Position numbers and translations under genes: made by a program. 48,715 bases of DNA from Clostridia bacterium (lineage in GTDB: Bacteria; Bacillota; Clostridia; Oscillospirales; Acutalibacteraceae). Positions 40,649 through 48,715 of the stretch are shown here, in pieces (the stretch's first letter is position 1; each line of letters starts with the position of its first letter). A model generated the notes under the pieces. It was not told the origin of the DNA. It did not search any database and saw only the letters and a program-made list of their open reading frames with translations. Location: the NCBI GenBank assembly GCA_017416765.1, contig JAFQBE010000016.1, positions 1 through 48,715 of the forward strand, read 5' to 3'.

Positions 40649-41545
40649 ATGGAAAGATATCTCATTATAAACGCAGACGATTTCGGTATGTGCCGTGCGG
40701 CAAACTTCGGTGTATTCGATTTACTTAAATCAGGCGGTATCACATCTTCAACAATTATGGCTCCATGCGGTTGGGCACCCGAGGCTGTTAAGTTTGCAAA
40801 GGAACACCCAGAATTTGCAATCGGTGTTCATCTTACAACTACAGCTGAATGGGAAAATTATCGCTGGGGTCCTGTCAGCAGCAGTGCAAACGCATCTCTG
40901 CGCGATAAGGATGGCTATTTTTATCACGAAAGTGATGAGTTTGAGGAGCATGCTGACCTTGAAGAGGTAGAAGCAGAAATCAGAGCGCAGATTGAAAAGC
41001 TAAAGTCCCTCGGACTTAATCCCTCACATCTTGATAATCACATGGGTTCACTCTACGGTGTTGCAACAGGCCGTTTTGAACTGCTTGAACTCATGATTAA
41101 AATTGCGGGTGAATACAAGCTTCCGCTTCGTATGCCTATGAACTTTACGGAAGCACAGTTCGGCAACGAAACACTTGATGTTCAGGTTCCGCCCGAACTC
41201 GTAAAGGGTCTTATTGATAAGGTTGTTGCTTACGGCAAGTCACTCGGTGTAGCTATGCCCGATTACCTTATGCCCGGCGATTGGTCCGGTCCGCAGAAGG
41301 ACAGCTATGAAAACTTCAAGGAATATATTTATGAAATGTATCGCGGTTTCCCCGAAGGTGTAGTAGAAACCTATATCCACCCCGCATATGAAACCGATGA
41401 ACTTAAAGGTACAACAGGTTGTTGGGAACGCAGAGTCTGGGAATACAAGCTCTTCTCTGACCCGCAGACAAAGCAGCATATCGATTCACTCGGTATCAAG
41501 CTGATTAACTACCGCGACCTTGCAAAAATGCGTGCAGCAGAATAA
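40649..41545 (+). CDS. ChbG/HpnK (YdjC) family carbohydrate deacetylase
   Basis: A 298-residue cytoplasmic metal-dependent deacetylase of the YdjC family, which removes acetyl groups from N-acetylated sugars such as diacetylchitobiose. Motifs are LIINADDFGMC at residues 5-15 (Asp and metal ligands), FAIGVHLTTTAEW near 58-70, and SHLDNHMG near 124-131. The ATG at 40649 follows GAAAGGAATTAAAAGA. It heads a plus-strand set with a nitroreductase 18 bases downstream. No chitobiose phosphotransferase genes are present, so the in vivo substrate is open. Confidence 0.88.
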   Translation: MERYLIINADDFGMCRAANFGVFDLLKSGGITSSTIMAPCGWAPEAVKFAKEHPEFAIGVHLTTTAEWENYRWGPVSSSANASLRDKDGYFYHESDEFEEHADLEEVEAEIRAQIEKLKSLGLNPSHLDNHMGSLYGVATGRFELLELMIKIAGEYKLPLRMPMNFTEAQFGNETLDVQVPPELVKGLIDKVVAYGKSLGVAMPDYLMPGDWSGPQKDSYENFKEYIYEMYRGFPEGVVETYIHPAYETDELKGTTGCWERRVWEYKLFSDPQTKQHIDSLGIKLINYRDLAKMRAAE

Positions 41546-41563
41546 GAAAAAAGAGGAATAATT

Positions 41564-42124
41564 ATGTTTTCCGAACTTGTAAAGGCAACGCGCAGTTACC
41601 GCAATTTTGACCCGACGGTCAGAATAAGCGATGAACAGTTAAAAAGCATTATTGAGCTTTGCCGCTATACACCTTCAACGGCGAATAAGCAGTCAATTAA
41701 ATTTGCCTATGCCAACAGCGAAGAAATGTGTGCAAAAGTTTTTGAGCTGCTTGGCTGGGCGGGCTACCTGACCGATAAACCGCCATATGACGGCAATGTT
41801 CCTGCGGCGTATATTCTTGTCTGTTTTGACAATTCAATTGCGCCCGATATCGAAATTGATGCCGGAATCTGTGCCCAGACTATAGCTCTCGGCGCTACGG
41901 ATTCAGGCTTAGGTGCTTGTATGCTCGGCAGCTTCAATAAAGAAAAAATGGCGGAGCTTTTTAAGCTGGATGAGCATATAAAACCGCGCCTTGTAATTGC
42001 CTTGGGCAGACCCAAAGAAACCGTTGAGATTGTCGATGTTTTAAACGGCGATGTGAAGTATTATCGCAACGGTAAAGAAAAGCATATTGTGCCAAAGCGC
42101 ACATTGGGTGAAATAATTTTATAA
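41564..42124 (+). CDS. Nitroreductase-family flavoprotein
   Basis: A 186-residue FMN-dependent oxidoreductase. The N-terminal ATRSYRNFDP region binds the FMN phosphate (RSYR), and SDEQLKSIIELCRYTPSTANKQ-type sequence follows. GATDSGLGACMLGSF near residue 110 and ALGRPKE near 146 are also typical. Reduction of nitro groups, quinones or enoates is possible. AGAGGAAT precedes the ATG. It is probably co-transcribed with the ChbG-type gene and perhaps with the dehydrogenase 33 bases downstream. Confidence 0.85.
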   Translation: MFSELVKATRSYRNFDPTVRISDEQLKSIIELCRYTPSTANKQSIKFAYANSEEMCAKVFELLGWAGYLTDKPPYDGNVPAAYILVCFDNSIAPDIEIDAGICAQTIALGATDSGLGACMLGSFNKEKMAELFKLDEHIKPRLVIALGRPKETVEIVDVLNGDVKYYRNGKEKHIVPKRTLGEIIL

Positions 42125-42157
42125 TTTGAAAATATAAAGAAAATCAGGAGATATTGG

Positions 42158-43459
42158 ATGAACGATATTAAAACGGTAACAGTAATTGGCGCAAACGGTG
42201 CCATGGGGTCAAATGTTTCGGCCATGTTTGCTTCATTCGGAAATGCGAAAGTTTATATGGTTTCGCGCAGCATTGAGGATTCCCATGCTGCTGCAGAGAA
42301 AGCGGCACTTTCGGTTAAAGCGGGCACGGTAAGAAATAATCTTATACCTGTTGATTACAGCAGTTTAGATTATTGTTTATCCGTATCGGATTTCGTTTTT
42401 GAAAGTGTCAGTGAAAACGAAGAAATAAAAAAGCAAGTATATTATTTAATGCATAATTTAAAAGAGAATGTTATTATTTCAAGCGGTACATCAGGTTTAT
42501 CCATTAATAAACTTAAAAAGTATCTGCCTGAAAATGTACATGAATGTTTTTTTGGTGTGCATATGTTTAATCCTCCTTACAGTATGCCGCTGTGTGAGTT
42601 GATTCCGAGTGACGGCGCAAGTCTTGAATTAACTGAACAGTTGAGCGAGTATTTGAGTGAAGTTCTGCGCAGAAAGGTAGTTACTGTTAAGGATACGCCT
42701 GCTTTTTTAGGCAACAGAATAGGTTTTCATTTTATTAATTCAGCTCTTTTACTGGCAGAAAAATATAAAGATAACGGCGGAATTGATTATATTGATGCGA
42801 TTTTTGGCGGCTTTACCGGCAGAAATATGCCGCCGATAGTTACAGCTGATTTTGTCGGGTTAGATGTTTATAAAGCAATTGTTGACAATCTTTATGAAAA
42901 TACAGCTGATTATCAGCATGAATATTTTAAAACACCTGATTTTGCTGAAAAACTGATTTCCAATTCATGGCTTGGAAGAAAAAGCGGAAAAGGTTTTTAT
43001 TCAACAGTAAAAGATGGAGAAACAAAAAAAAGATTGGTGTACGATATAGCACTCGGAGATTTTCGCGAAATAAGAAAATACAACATTCCTTTTGTTGGTA
43101 TTGTTGTTGAAAATCTGCGTAACGGTAATTATAAAGCAGCTTTTGATACTCTTCAATCCGATAAATCCCAGGAAGCACAAATTTGTAAAGAATTATTGAT
43201 AAGCTATGTTATATATAGCCTTTTTTCAGCAAGAGAGTCAGGGTGTAATGCTTCAAATGCTGATACAGTTATGGCAGAAGGTTTTAACTGGGTTCCGCCC
43301 ATGGCTTTGGTTAAAGCGTTTGGCGGAAAAGAAAAATTGCTCGATATGATTAGAAAAGAGTTTTCATCTTCTTTTGAAAACATAGATTATGAGACTTTAA
43401 TCCTTTCGGCAGAGTTTTCAGATTACGATTACAGAAGATATTTAAAGGCAAAAAGGTGA
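42158..43459 (+). CDS. 3-hydroxyacyl-CoA dehydrogenase family protein
   Basis: A 433-residue NAD-dependent dehydrogenase. The Rossmann motif [11 protein letters not shown] starts at residue 9; the catalytic His is in [21 protein letters not shown] (near 135-150), and the helical C-terminal 3HCDH domains include [13 protein letters not shown] and GRKSGKGFY. The second half seems to hold two degenerate copies of the C-terminal domain, as in FadB-type proteins, but no enoyl-CoA hydratase is fused or nearby. The codons are conspicuously AT-rich compared with upstream genes, which suggests transfer. It lies four bases before a thiolase gene, so the pair is one unit. The acyl substrate is unknown. 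Confidence 0.85.
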   Translation: MNDIKTVTVIGANGAMGSNVSAMFASFGNAKVYMVSRSIEDSHAAAEKAALSVKAGTVRNNLIPVDYSSLDYCLSVSDFVFESVSENEEIKKQVYYLMHNLKENVIISSGTSGLSINKLKKYLPENVHECFFGVHMFNPPYSMPLCELIPSDGASLELTEQLSEYLSEVLRRKVVTVKDTPAFLGNRIGFHFINSALLLAEKYKDNGGIDYIDAIFGGFTGRNMPPIVTADFVGLDVYKAIVDNLYENTADYQHEYFKTPDFAEKLISNSWLGRKSGKGFYSTVKDGETKKRLVYDIALGDFREIRKYNIPFVGIVVENLRNGNYKAAFDTLQSDKSQEAQICKELLISYVIYSLFSARESGCNASNADTVMAEGFNWVPPMALVKAFGGKEKLLDMIRKEFSSSFENIDYETLILSAEFSDYDYRRYLKAKR

Positions 43460-43463
43460 ACTG

Positions 43464-44720
43464 ATGGAAAAGGTATATGTTCTTGGAGGCGCACAGACTG
43501 ATTTTGAGCGTAATTGGACAAAAGAAGGTAAAGGTGTAATAGCGCTGTTAAGAGAAGTTATTGAAGACGGATTGGCAGATACAGGCATAACTTATGATGA
43601 TATAAAAAAACTTAACAATCAGAACAGAATAGCTTGTTTTGTCGGAAATTTTATAGGTGAGTATTATATAAATCAGGGTCATCTTGGTGCGCTTCTTACA
43701 GAAGTTAACGAAGCTTTTTATGGTGTGCCTTCAGCAAGGTACGAAGCTGCCTGTGCTTCAAGTTCAGTAGCATTGGATGCTGCTCTTACAAAGGTGCGCG
43801 CAGGCGACTATGATCTGGTGCTTGTAATCGGTTTTGAACTTATGAAAACTGTAGATTCAAAAACCTGTGCAGACTATCTTGGCAGAGCGGCTTTTTATGA
43901 AAGCGAAGGAAAGAATATTGATTTTCCCTTCCCGAAACTTTTTGGCAGGCTTGCAGACCTGACTGTTGAAAAATACGGTCTTGATAAAGAGCGTTATCTT
44001 AATAATCTTGCAAGGATTTCTGAAATAAACTATGCAAATGCTTCACGCAATCCTGCGGCGCAGACAAGAAAATGGTTTATGAACTACGAACAGGCTTCAA
44101 CCAGAGGGACTGCGACCAATACTTCTGTAGGCGGAATGCTTGCGGTGTCTGATTGTTCTCAGATAACCGACGGTGCAGTTATGGTGGCGTGTGCTTCAAA
44201 GCGCTTTATTGATGAGTATAAGTGCGGTAATACTTATCCTATTGTAAAGGGGTGGGGGCATACAGTCGCACCTATAACTTTTGATAAAAAAATCGATATG
44301 GCTAAAGAAGCTGACTGTGTTTTACCGTATACTGCAAAAGCGGTTGAGTTAGCATATGACAAGGCGGGTCTGAGTGTTGAAGATATTGATTTCTTTGAAA
44401 CACATGATTGCTTTACATCAAGTGAATATGCCGCAATTTCTGCATTCGGTATTACTCCTGTTGGTGAAGAATACAAAGCTATTGAAGACGGAACTATTTC
44501 ATTTACAGGTAGTAAACCTATTAATCCCAGCGGCGGTCTTATAGGCTGCGGACATCCTGTTGGCGCAAGTGGTACACGAATGTTTCTTGATTTGTATAAG
44601 CAGATTGCAGGTAAGGCGAAGGGCTATCAACTGAAAAAGGCAGATAATGGTATGATGTTGAACATAGGCGGAAGTGCTACAACGAACTATGTTTTCATTG
44701 TGGGAAGGGATGCTGAATAA
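43464..44720 (+). CDS. Thiolase family protein (SCP-x/acetyl-CoA acyltransferase-like)
   Basis: A 418-residue thiolase. The nucleophile Cys97 is in [15 protein letters not shown], a Ser-rich form typical of SCP-x-type thiolases rather than PhaA/AtoB. The second half has [11 protein letters not shown] and the C-terminal [14 protein letters not shown] with the base-activating His. An AAAGGTGA site overlaps the end of the dehydrogenase gene. The stop is directly followed by the ATG of the acyltransferase gene, so the three are translationally coupled. It may make or cleave a 3-ketoacyl-CoA for the dehydrogenase next to it; the absence of hydratase or acyl-CoA dehydrogenase genes argues against full beta-oxidation. 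Confidence 0.87.
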   Translation: MEKVYVLGGAQTDFERNWTKEGKGVIALLREVIEDGLADTGITYDDIKKLNNQNRIACFVGNFIGEYYINQGHLGALLTEVNEAFYGVPSARYEAACASSSVALDAALTKVRAGDYDLVLVIGFELMKTVDSKTCADYLGRAAFYESEGKNIDFPFPKLFGRLADLTVEKYGLDKERYLNNLARISEINYANASRNPAAQTRKWFMNYEQASTRGTATNTSVGGMLAVSDCSQITDGAVMVACASKRFIDEYKCGNTYPIVKGWGHTVAPITFDKKIDMAKEADCVLPYTAKAVELAYDKAGLSVEDIDFFETHDCFTSSEYAAISAFGITPVGEEYKAIEDGTISFTGSKPINPSGGLIGCGHPVGASGTRMFLDLYKQIAGKAKGYQLKKADNGMMLNIGGSATTNYVFIVGRDAE

Positions 44721-45374
44721 ATGAGCAAAACAGATCTTGTTGTTTTTGGTTCCGGCGGATTCGGTAGAGAAGTTATGTGGATGATAGAAACCAATCCTGA
44801 ACTTACCGAAAAATATAATATTCTTGGTTATGTTGATGATTCAACCGAAAAAAAAGGTTGTGAAATTAATGGTAGGGTTGTTGTAGGTAATACGGATACT
44901 CTTCTGTCAGCTGAAAGTGAAACTGCGGTAGTTATAGCGGTTGGTGATCCTGATTTACGAAAAAGCATTTATGAAAAACTGAAAATAAATCATAATTTGT
45001 TTTTTCCTACAGTAATATCTGCTGATGCACGTGTATCTGATTATGTTAAAATGGGTCAGGGTAGTATAATCTGCTGTAATACAATCATTACAGTAAATAT
45101 TGAAATAGGGGATTTCTTTATTTCAAATCTTGACTGTACGGTTGGTCACGATGCGGTGATTGGCAATTTTGTAACGCTGAATCCAAGTGTAAATGTTTCA
45201 GGAAATGTTACTGTTAAAGATGGTACCGATATAGGCACAGGCACAAATATTATTCAAGGTAAAACTATAGGCTCTGATGTTATTATTGGTGCAGGTTCGG
45301 TTGTTGTAAAAGATATTCCCGACAGCTGTACTGCCGTAGGTGTGCCTGCAGTGCCGATTAAATTTCACAATTGA
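44721..45374 (+). CDS. NeuD/PglD-type sugar O- or N-acyltransferase
   Basis: A 217-residue acyltransferase. The N-terminal Rossmann-like PglD_N domain has VVFGSGGFGREVMW (residues 7-20) and binds the nucleotide sugar. The C-terminal left-handed beta-helix has hexapeptide repeats (IEIGDFFISNLDCTVGHDA, with the active-site His in VGHD). Members acetylate or acylate nucleotide sugars, such as bacillosamine precursors or sialic acids, or act in capsule formation. The ATG directly follows the thiolase stop. Coupling to a thiolase and a dehydrogenase suggests that the acyl donor may be a 3-hydroxyacyl-CoA. Confidence 0.85.
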   Translation: MSKTDLVVFGSGGFGREVMWMIETNPELTEKYNILGYVDDSTEKKGCEINGRVVVGNTDTLLSAESETAVVIAVGDPDLRKSIYEKLKINHNLFFPTVISADARVSDYVKMGQGSIICCNTIITVNIEIGDFFISNLDCTVGHDAVIGNFVTLNPSVNVSGNVTVKDGTDIGTGTNIIQGKTIGSDVIIGAGSVVVKDIPDSCTAVGVPAVPIKFHN

Positions 45375-45392
45375 TTTATGGGAGAAAATTAA

Positions 45393-47069
45393 ATGAGTGC
45401 AATAATTTCATTTTTTTCTTATATTTTAGCTTTGTTAATAGCTTTGCCCGGAATTATTTCTTCGGGTGGAGAAAGTATAAACGACTATAGCTTTTCTGTC
45501 GATGCTTCGGCTATTGGCACAGAGCTTCCCAATGTTGTAAGTAATGTCAATATCTGGGATATGAACGGTTCTGACCAGTTTACAAACCTTAAAATTAACG
45601 ATGAATACAATATCGGTGAATTTGTTGAGTATGTGCAGTTTATGCAGTGTACAGGCGGCAACGAAACACGCGATTTGTTCAAAAATCCGCTTGATGCAAC
45701 TGTTCTTGATGATTACGATTTCACCCGTCTGATTGATAATTGCAAGGGTGTACTTGAACTTGGTGCAAAGCCGCACCTCAAGCTTGGCAGTGTGCCGATT
45801 AAGTATTCTGCAAATGCACTTGCCGGTGAAGATTTCGGTACCAATATTTACCCGCCTGATGATTATGATGTATATTATAACTACATGGCGGCTATGGCAC
45901 AGGCACTTGTGGATGAGTTCGGCAAGGAAGAACTTTTAAAATGGCGTTTCGGTGTTATGACCGAGTATGAAAATTCACAATGGTTTATGGCAGTCAGCGG
46001 TGACCCGCAGGAATCGGCTGTTGAATATTGCAAGCTGTATGACTATACGGTTGCTGCTTTGCAGGAAAAAATTGGTGAAAATGTAGTTGTAGGCGCACAT
46101 TCGATGACCGTAACCGAAGGCTTATGGGATGAAAATATTTTCATTGACCATTGTGCTAACGGCATTAACTATAAAACGGGTAAAAAGGGTACTCGCATAT
46201 GCTTCCTTACAGGTTCATTTTACGATTATTGCCCCGGTGAACCGACAAGCGGATACACTTTGCCCAAAACTATAGCTTTTCTTCAAAACTGTGCAAAAAA
46301 AGCAGGGCTGAAAGATATAATTTTCGGCATTGATGAGGGTAGGCTTCTTTGCGGTATTAATTCAGGTGCAGATGACAACCAGCTTTTCAACCGTACCGTA
46401 GGCTATACATATCAGGCAGCTTACGATGCCCGTGTTTATAAGCAGCTTTTTGATTCTGATGCGGATTATTTTTCAGCATGGGGTTATCTCTCAAACGGTC
46501 TTTTTGACGGCAATCCGACTGTCAGCTACCATGTTGCACGCAATATAGCAAAGTTTGCAAACTCTAACCGTACAAGTGTTGAAAAGGCAAAGAGCGGTGT
46601 TATTTATAAGGCAGAGGTTGATGCAGTATCAGCATATGATGCTGATACAAAAACTCTGCGCGTGATGGCTTATAATTTTAAGGATGATATTGAATACAGC
46701 AAGTCTGCTGATTTAAACTTTGAAGTTAAGCTTTCACAGCTTGAAGGTGAAACCGTACAGATAACCAAATATGTTATAGACGATAACTGTAACTATTTTG
46801 ATGAATGGGTTAAAGACAGAGTTACCTACGGCATAGGGGATGAATGCTTCGCTTGGTCACCTGATGACCCGTGTATAGACACCTCCACAACCCTCAGGGA
46901 TTCTGCTGCCCGCGAAATTTATTTCACACAGCTTCGTGATAAGTATTATGAATGTTCAAAGCTTGTTCCCGTAACTCAAACCACAACGGTTGAAAACGGT
47001 AAGCTTTTGCTTGAAGATACTCTTGCACCAAACGGTGTTATCTTCTATGAGATTGCACCCGTAAAATAA
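45393..47069 (+). CDS. Secreted clan-A glycoside hydrolase (GH39-like)
   Basis: A 558-residue exported protein. The N-terminal hydrophobic segment (residues 2-22) looks like a signal peptide or anchor. A (beta/alpha)8 barrel follows with a likely acid/base Glu in WRFGVMTEYENSQWF (near residue 190) and a nucleophile Glu in IIFGIDEGRLL (near 315), typical of clan GH-A. YFSAWGY and the sandwich domain after about residue 430 resemble GH39 xylosidases and iduronidases. The assignment to GH39 is by impression. It lies 18 bases after the acyltransferase gene, with GGGAGAAAATTAA before the ATG, and ends at a strong bidirectional terminator. Its codon usage is closer to the general genome than that of the preceding three genes. 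Confidence 0.7.
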   Translation: MSAIISFFSYILALLIALPGIISSGGESINDYSFSVDASAIGTELPNVVSNVNIWDMNGSDQFTNLKINDEYNIGEFVEYVQFMQCTGGNETRDLFKNPLDATVLDDYDFTRLIDNCKGVLELGAKPHLKLGSVPIKYSANALAGEDFGTNIYPPDDYDVYYNYMAAMAQALVDEFGKEELLKWRFGVMTEYENSQWFMAVSGDPQESAVEYCKLYDYTVAALQEKIGENVVVGAHSMTVTEGLWDENIFIDHCANGINYKTGKKGTRICFLTGSFYDYCPGEPTSGYTLPKTIAFLQNCAKKAGLKDIIFGIDEGRLLCGINSGADDNQLFNRTVGYTYQAAYDARVYKQLFDSDADYFSAWGYLSNGLFDGNPTVSYHVARNIAKFANSNRTSVEKAKSGVIYKAEVDAVSAYDADTKTLRVMAYNFKDDIEYSKSADLNFEVKLSQLEGETVQITKYVIDDNCNYFDEWVKDRVTYGIGDECFAWSPDDPCIDTSTTLRDSAAREIYFTQLRDKYYECSKLVPVTQTTTVENGKLLLEDTLAPNGVIFYEIAPVK

Positions 47070-47072
47070 ATT

Positions 47073-47124
47073 AAAAAAGTACAGCTCCCATGCTCAGGTT
47101 TTCTGAACATGGGAGCTGTTTTGT
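47073..47124. terminator. Bidirectional terminator between convergent operons
   Basis: ACAGCTCCCATG and CATGGGAGCTGT form a perfect 12-bp stem (47081-47092 and 47108-47119), with an A run before and TTTTGTTA after. It stops the glycosidase operon and the sigma/anti-sigma operon. Confidence 0.92.
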
Positions 47125-47873
47125 TATTCTAATTCTTTTATTACTTTTATTATTTCGTCGAGCGTGTAGCCGTTGCCTGTAAAGCTGTACATAACATTTT
47201 CGTAAACAAAGGTTACGGTTATTCTGCCGGGCATATCGCCTGCGGTGTAGCAGACGGCATCAATATCAAGCTCATCAATATGGATTTCATCAAGTAAAAT
47301 CTTGTGACCCATGGCATCAATGCCTTCCGAAAATGCAAGCACATAGCCTTCTTCTGCACCGACATTGAGCATGTATACGGATTGATTGAGATGTTTTTCG
47401 CCTTCCGCACCGTCGCTGAATATCTGCGGCCACCAAAGGTCAACTCGTGCAATGCTGCCGTCTTTATTAAGGCTTGTGTCGTAGTTTACCATAGGGTTTT
47501 CGGATTCTTTATGGTGAAGTATATCAAAACCGAGTACAGCTTCAACTTCCGCGTGAGTCATTGGCAGCATATTGCCGTATTCTTCTGTTTTTGGTGCGGT
47601 GTCGGGTATAGCTTTGAACATTGCGTTTTCAATTATTTGCGCGGTTGAACCGTCATCAAACTGAACGGACGAAGACCAGTTTGTACGGCTTGCCGCTGTA
47701 TAAGCAATTGTTCCAACTATCAGCAGTATGACTATTGTTGCCGCAAGCGGTGCTTTTATAAACAAATCCTTTATATTTCTGATTTTCGGCTTTTCTGTTG
47801 CATAAGCGGCAGCTTCTTCAATGTATTCATTATTTATACCGTCAAGAATTTTTGAAATATCTTCTTTTTTCAT
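47124..47873 (-). CDS. Membrane anti-sigma-factor-like protein
   Basis: A 249-residue protein with an N-terminal cytoplasmic segment of about 36 residues, one membrane helix at about 39-58 (APLAATIVILLIVGTIAYTA) and an extracytoplasmic domain of about 190 residues. The start overlaps the sigma gene by four bases (ATGA), the usual layout of an ECF sigma factor and its cognate anti-sigma. No zinc-binding HxxxCxxC motif is present, so it would be a non-ZAS type. The outer domain (DGSTAQIIENAMFKAI, NPMVNYDTSLNKDG) has no recognised ligand. An AAAGGGG site precedes the ATG. Role from context; moderate certainty. Confidence 0.72.
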   Translation of the reverse strand: MKKEDISKILDGINNEYIEEAAAYATEKPKIRNIKDLFIKAPLAATIVILLIVGTIAYTAASRTNWSSSVQFDDGSTAQIIENAMFKAIPDTAPKTEEYGNMLPMTHAEVEAVLGFDILHHKESENPMVNYDTSLNKDGSIARVDLWWPQIFSDGAEGEKHLNQSVYMLNVGAEEGYVLAFSEGIDAMGHKILLDEIHIDELDIDAVCYTAGDMPGRITVTFVYENVMYSFTGNGYTLDEIIKVIKELE

Positions 47874-48427
47874 ATATCAAACCCCTTTTCGTTAAGATGT
47901 TTTTTCAGCGCATTTCTTGTGCGTGAAAGTTTTACCGTTATGTTGTGGCTTGTGGTGTTTATGCTTTTGGCAATCGCCGATATATCTTCGCCAAACCAAT
48001 AGCGTTTAACAAAAATGATACGGTCTTCTTTCTTGAGTGTTGTCAAAAACAAGTTTATTTCTTCGGATAAAATGGCGGCATCAGCATCATCTTCAGCGTT
48101 GAAATTTGACGGCAGACAGCTTTCAATTTCATCAAGTGCGGTTTCATAAAAGCTGTTGCGTTTTGCTGCGGAGTTATAACGGTGTTTTTTTAGCGCAAGG
48201 TTGCGCACAACCCTGTAAACATATGCGGATAAAGGCTCGGGTTTTTCGGGCGGTATTCTGTTCCATATACCTAAAAACGCATCGTTCACACATTCCTGCG
48301 CATCAGCTTCATTGCCAAGTATGTTGAATGAAATTTTGTGGCAGATTTTTGAATATTTTTCCGACAGCTCGGTTATTGCCTGCTCCGAGCGCTCAAAGAA
48401 CAAATCAATTATTTTACTGTCGTCCAA
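47870..48427 (-). CDS. ECF-type RNA polymerase sigma-70 factor
   Basis: A 185-residue sigma factor. Region 2 is at about residues 20-85 (NILGNEADAQECVNDAFLGIWNR, then YVYRVVRNLALKKHR), and region 4 at about 125-180 (DRIIFVKRYWFGEDISAIA, then TTSHNITVKLSRTRNALKKHL). The start is a TTG seven bases after AAAGGAGGAG. The anti-sigma gene overlaps by four bases. The upstream sequence contains a TGTGACATT/CGGTAGTATA pair, typical of self-activated ECF promoters. Targets of the sigma factor are unknown. Confidence 0.92.
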   Translation of the reverse strand: MDDSKIIDLFFERSEQAITELSEKYSKICHKISFNILGNEADAQECVNDAFLGIWNRIPPEKPEPLSAYVYRVVRNLALKKHRYNSAAKRNSFYETALDEIESCLPSNFNAEDDADAAILSEEINLFLTTLKKEDRIIFVKRYWFGEDISAIAKSINTTSHNITVKLSRTRNALKKHLNEKGFDI

Positions 48428-48457
48428 GGCTTATCTCCTCCTTTCCGCCCTCAACTA

Positions 48458-48487
48458 TATACTACCGGTTGGGTGATGAATGTCACA
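48458..48487 (-). promoter_or_regulatory. Candidate autoregulated ECF promoter
   Basis: On the minus strand TGTGACATT (48479-48487) and CGGTAGTATA (48458-48467), separated by 11 bases, precede the sigma gene by about 30 bases. The form TGTnACATT...GTnnTA is typical of clostridial ECF promoters. No TTGACA/TATAAT pair is seen here. Confidence 0.5.
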
Positions 48488-48539
48488 AAAGATTAACAAA
48501 TTGCAGTTTGTCAGGGACAAACAATGTAAAATGGAAAAT

Positions 48540-48715
48540 TAAAAATGTAAAATTGTGGGAGGGCTTTGCCCTCGCCCGATTGTAAAAACTATTACCTATT
48601 ATTTATTATCTTCTATCTCTTATCTCTCGCTGATTTTTAATATCGTTTAGATAATAGATAAGAAATAAAACCTAATAGATAATAATTGTCGGCGGGACAC
48701 CTGTACCCGAATATA
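48540..48715. other. AT-rich non-coding region with inverted repeats at window edge
   Basis: GAGGGC-TTT-GCCCTC forms a small hairpin at 48559-48573. Two long arms rich in TTAT/CTAT (about 48590-48627) and ATAG/ATAA (about 48655-48695) are roughly reverse complements. No gene is seen. It may be a degenerate repeat or miniature mobile element. Confidence 0.35.

Noticed and set aside
42158-44720. Butyrate or beta-oxidation operon
   Set aside because: Crotonase, acyl-CoA dehydrogenase, Etf and CoA-transferase genes are all absent, and the thiolase active-site form is SCP-x-like.

Overview
The window looks like a chromosome segment of a spore-forming, low-to-moderate GC Clostridia bacterium. A gut Oscillospirales/Ruminococcaceae-type organism is the best guess, inferred from gene content and not from any search. 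The main evidence is: the sporulation genes gpr and spoIIP beside rpsT and der, a Firmicutes arrangement; frequent TTG/GTG starts with strong AAGGAGG-type ribosome binding sites; many TTGACA-17-TATAAT promoters; and glycan-degrading enzymes. I saw no tRNA, rRNA, CRISPR array, prophage or transposase.

Layout. 0.1-9 kb: a PHP phosphoesterase, a Na/Pi cotransporter, MtaB (tRNA ms2t6A synthesis), a GtrII-type membrane glucosyltransferase, a D-Ala-D-Ala carboxypeptidase, glucose-6-phosphate isomerase and a tiny P-loop protein. 9-15.8 kb is housekeeping and sporulation: DUF177/YceD, L32, a DUF512 Fe-S protein, Der, a small membrane protein, SpoIIP, Gpr, S20 and a 55-residue Cys-tailed membrane peptide. 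15.9-28 kb: a propeller/alpha-toroid protein, RNA methyltransferases RsmI and TrmN6-like, a secreted CehA/McbA-type PHP hydrolase, a GH13 amylase, MgtE and glycogen phosphorylase. 27.9-34.7 kb is a minus-strand operon of a second propeller/alpha-toroid protein, a GH38 alpha-mannosidase, Nnr, a lipoprotein and (perhaps from its own promoter) a MazF-type toxin. 34.8-40.5 kb: a YkgJ-like Cys-cluster protein, an amidase-domain protein, DUF554, three related lipoproteins and an alpha/beta hydrolase. 40.6-48.4 kb: a ChbG-type deacetylase and nitroreductase, then a tight set of hydroxyacyl-CoA dehydrogenase, thiolase, NeuD-like acyltransferase and a secreted clan-A glycosidase, and finally an ECF sigma/anti-sigma pair.

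How genes work together. GlgP, GH13, Pgi and MgtE fit storage or dietary alpha-glucan use. GH38, the propeller/toroid proteins, ChbG and the secreted glycosidase suggest handling of host or plant glycans. gpr-spoIIP (and possibly the carboxypeptidase) belong to sporulation. The sigma/anti-sigma pair has a likely self-regulated ECF promoter.

The most interesting items are: (1) a leader upstream of mgtE with a perfect promoter, a 35-codon leader ORF and a terminator that buries the mgtE ribosome binding site, without any recognisable M-box; (2) two paralogues joining a short beta-propeller to a putative glycosidase toroid, both apparently cytoplasmic; (3) three tandem lipoproteins with Ser/Thr/Glu-rich stalks, two of which share a nearly identical 109-bp DNA block; and (4) the AT-rich dehydrogenase-thiolase-acyltransferase cassette. 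All functions are read from motifs by eye, with no database search.
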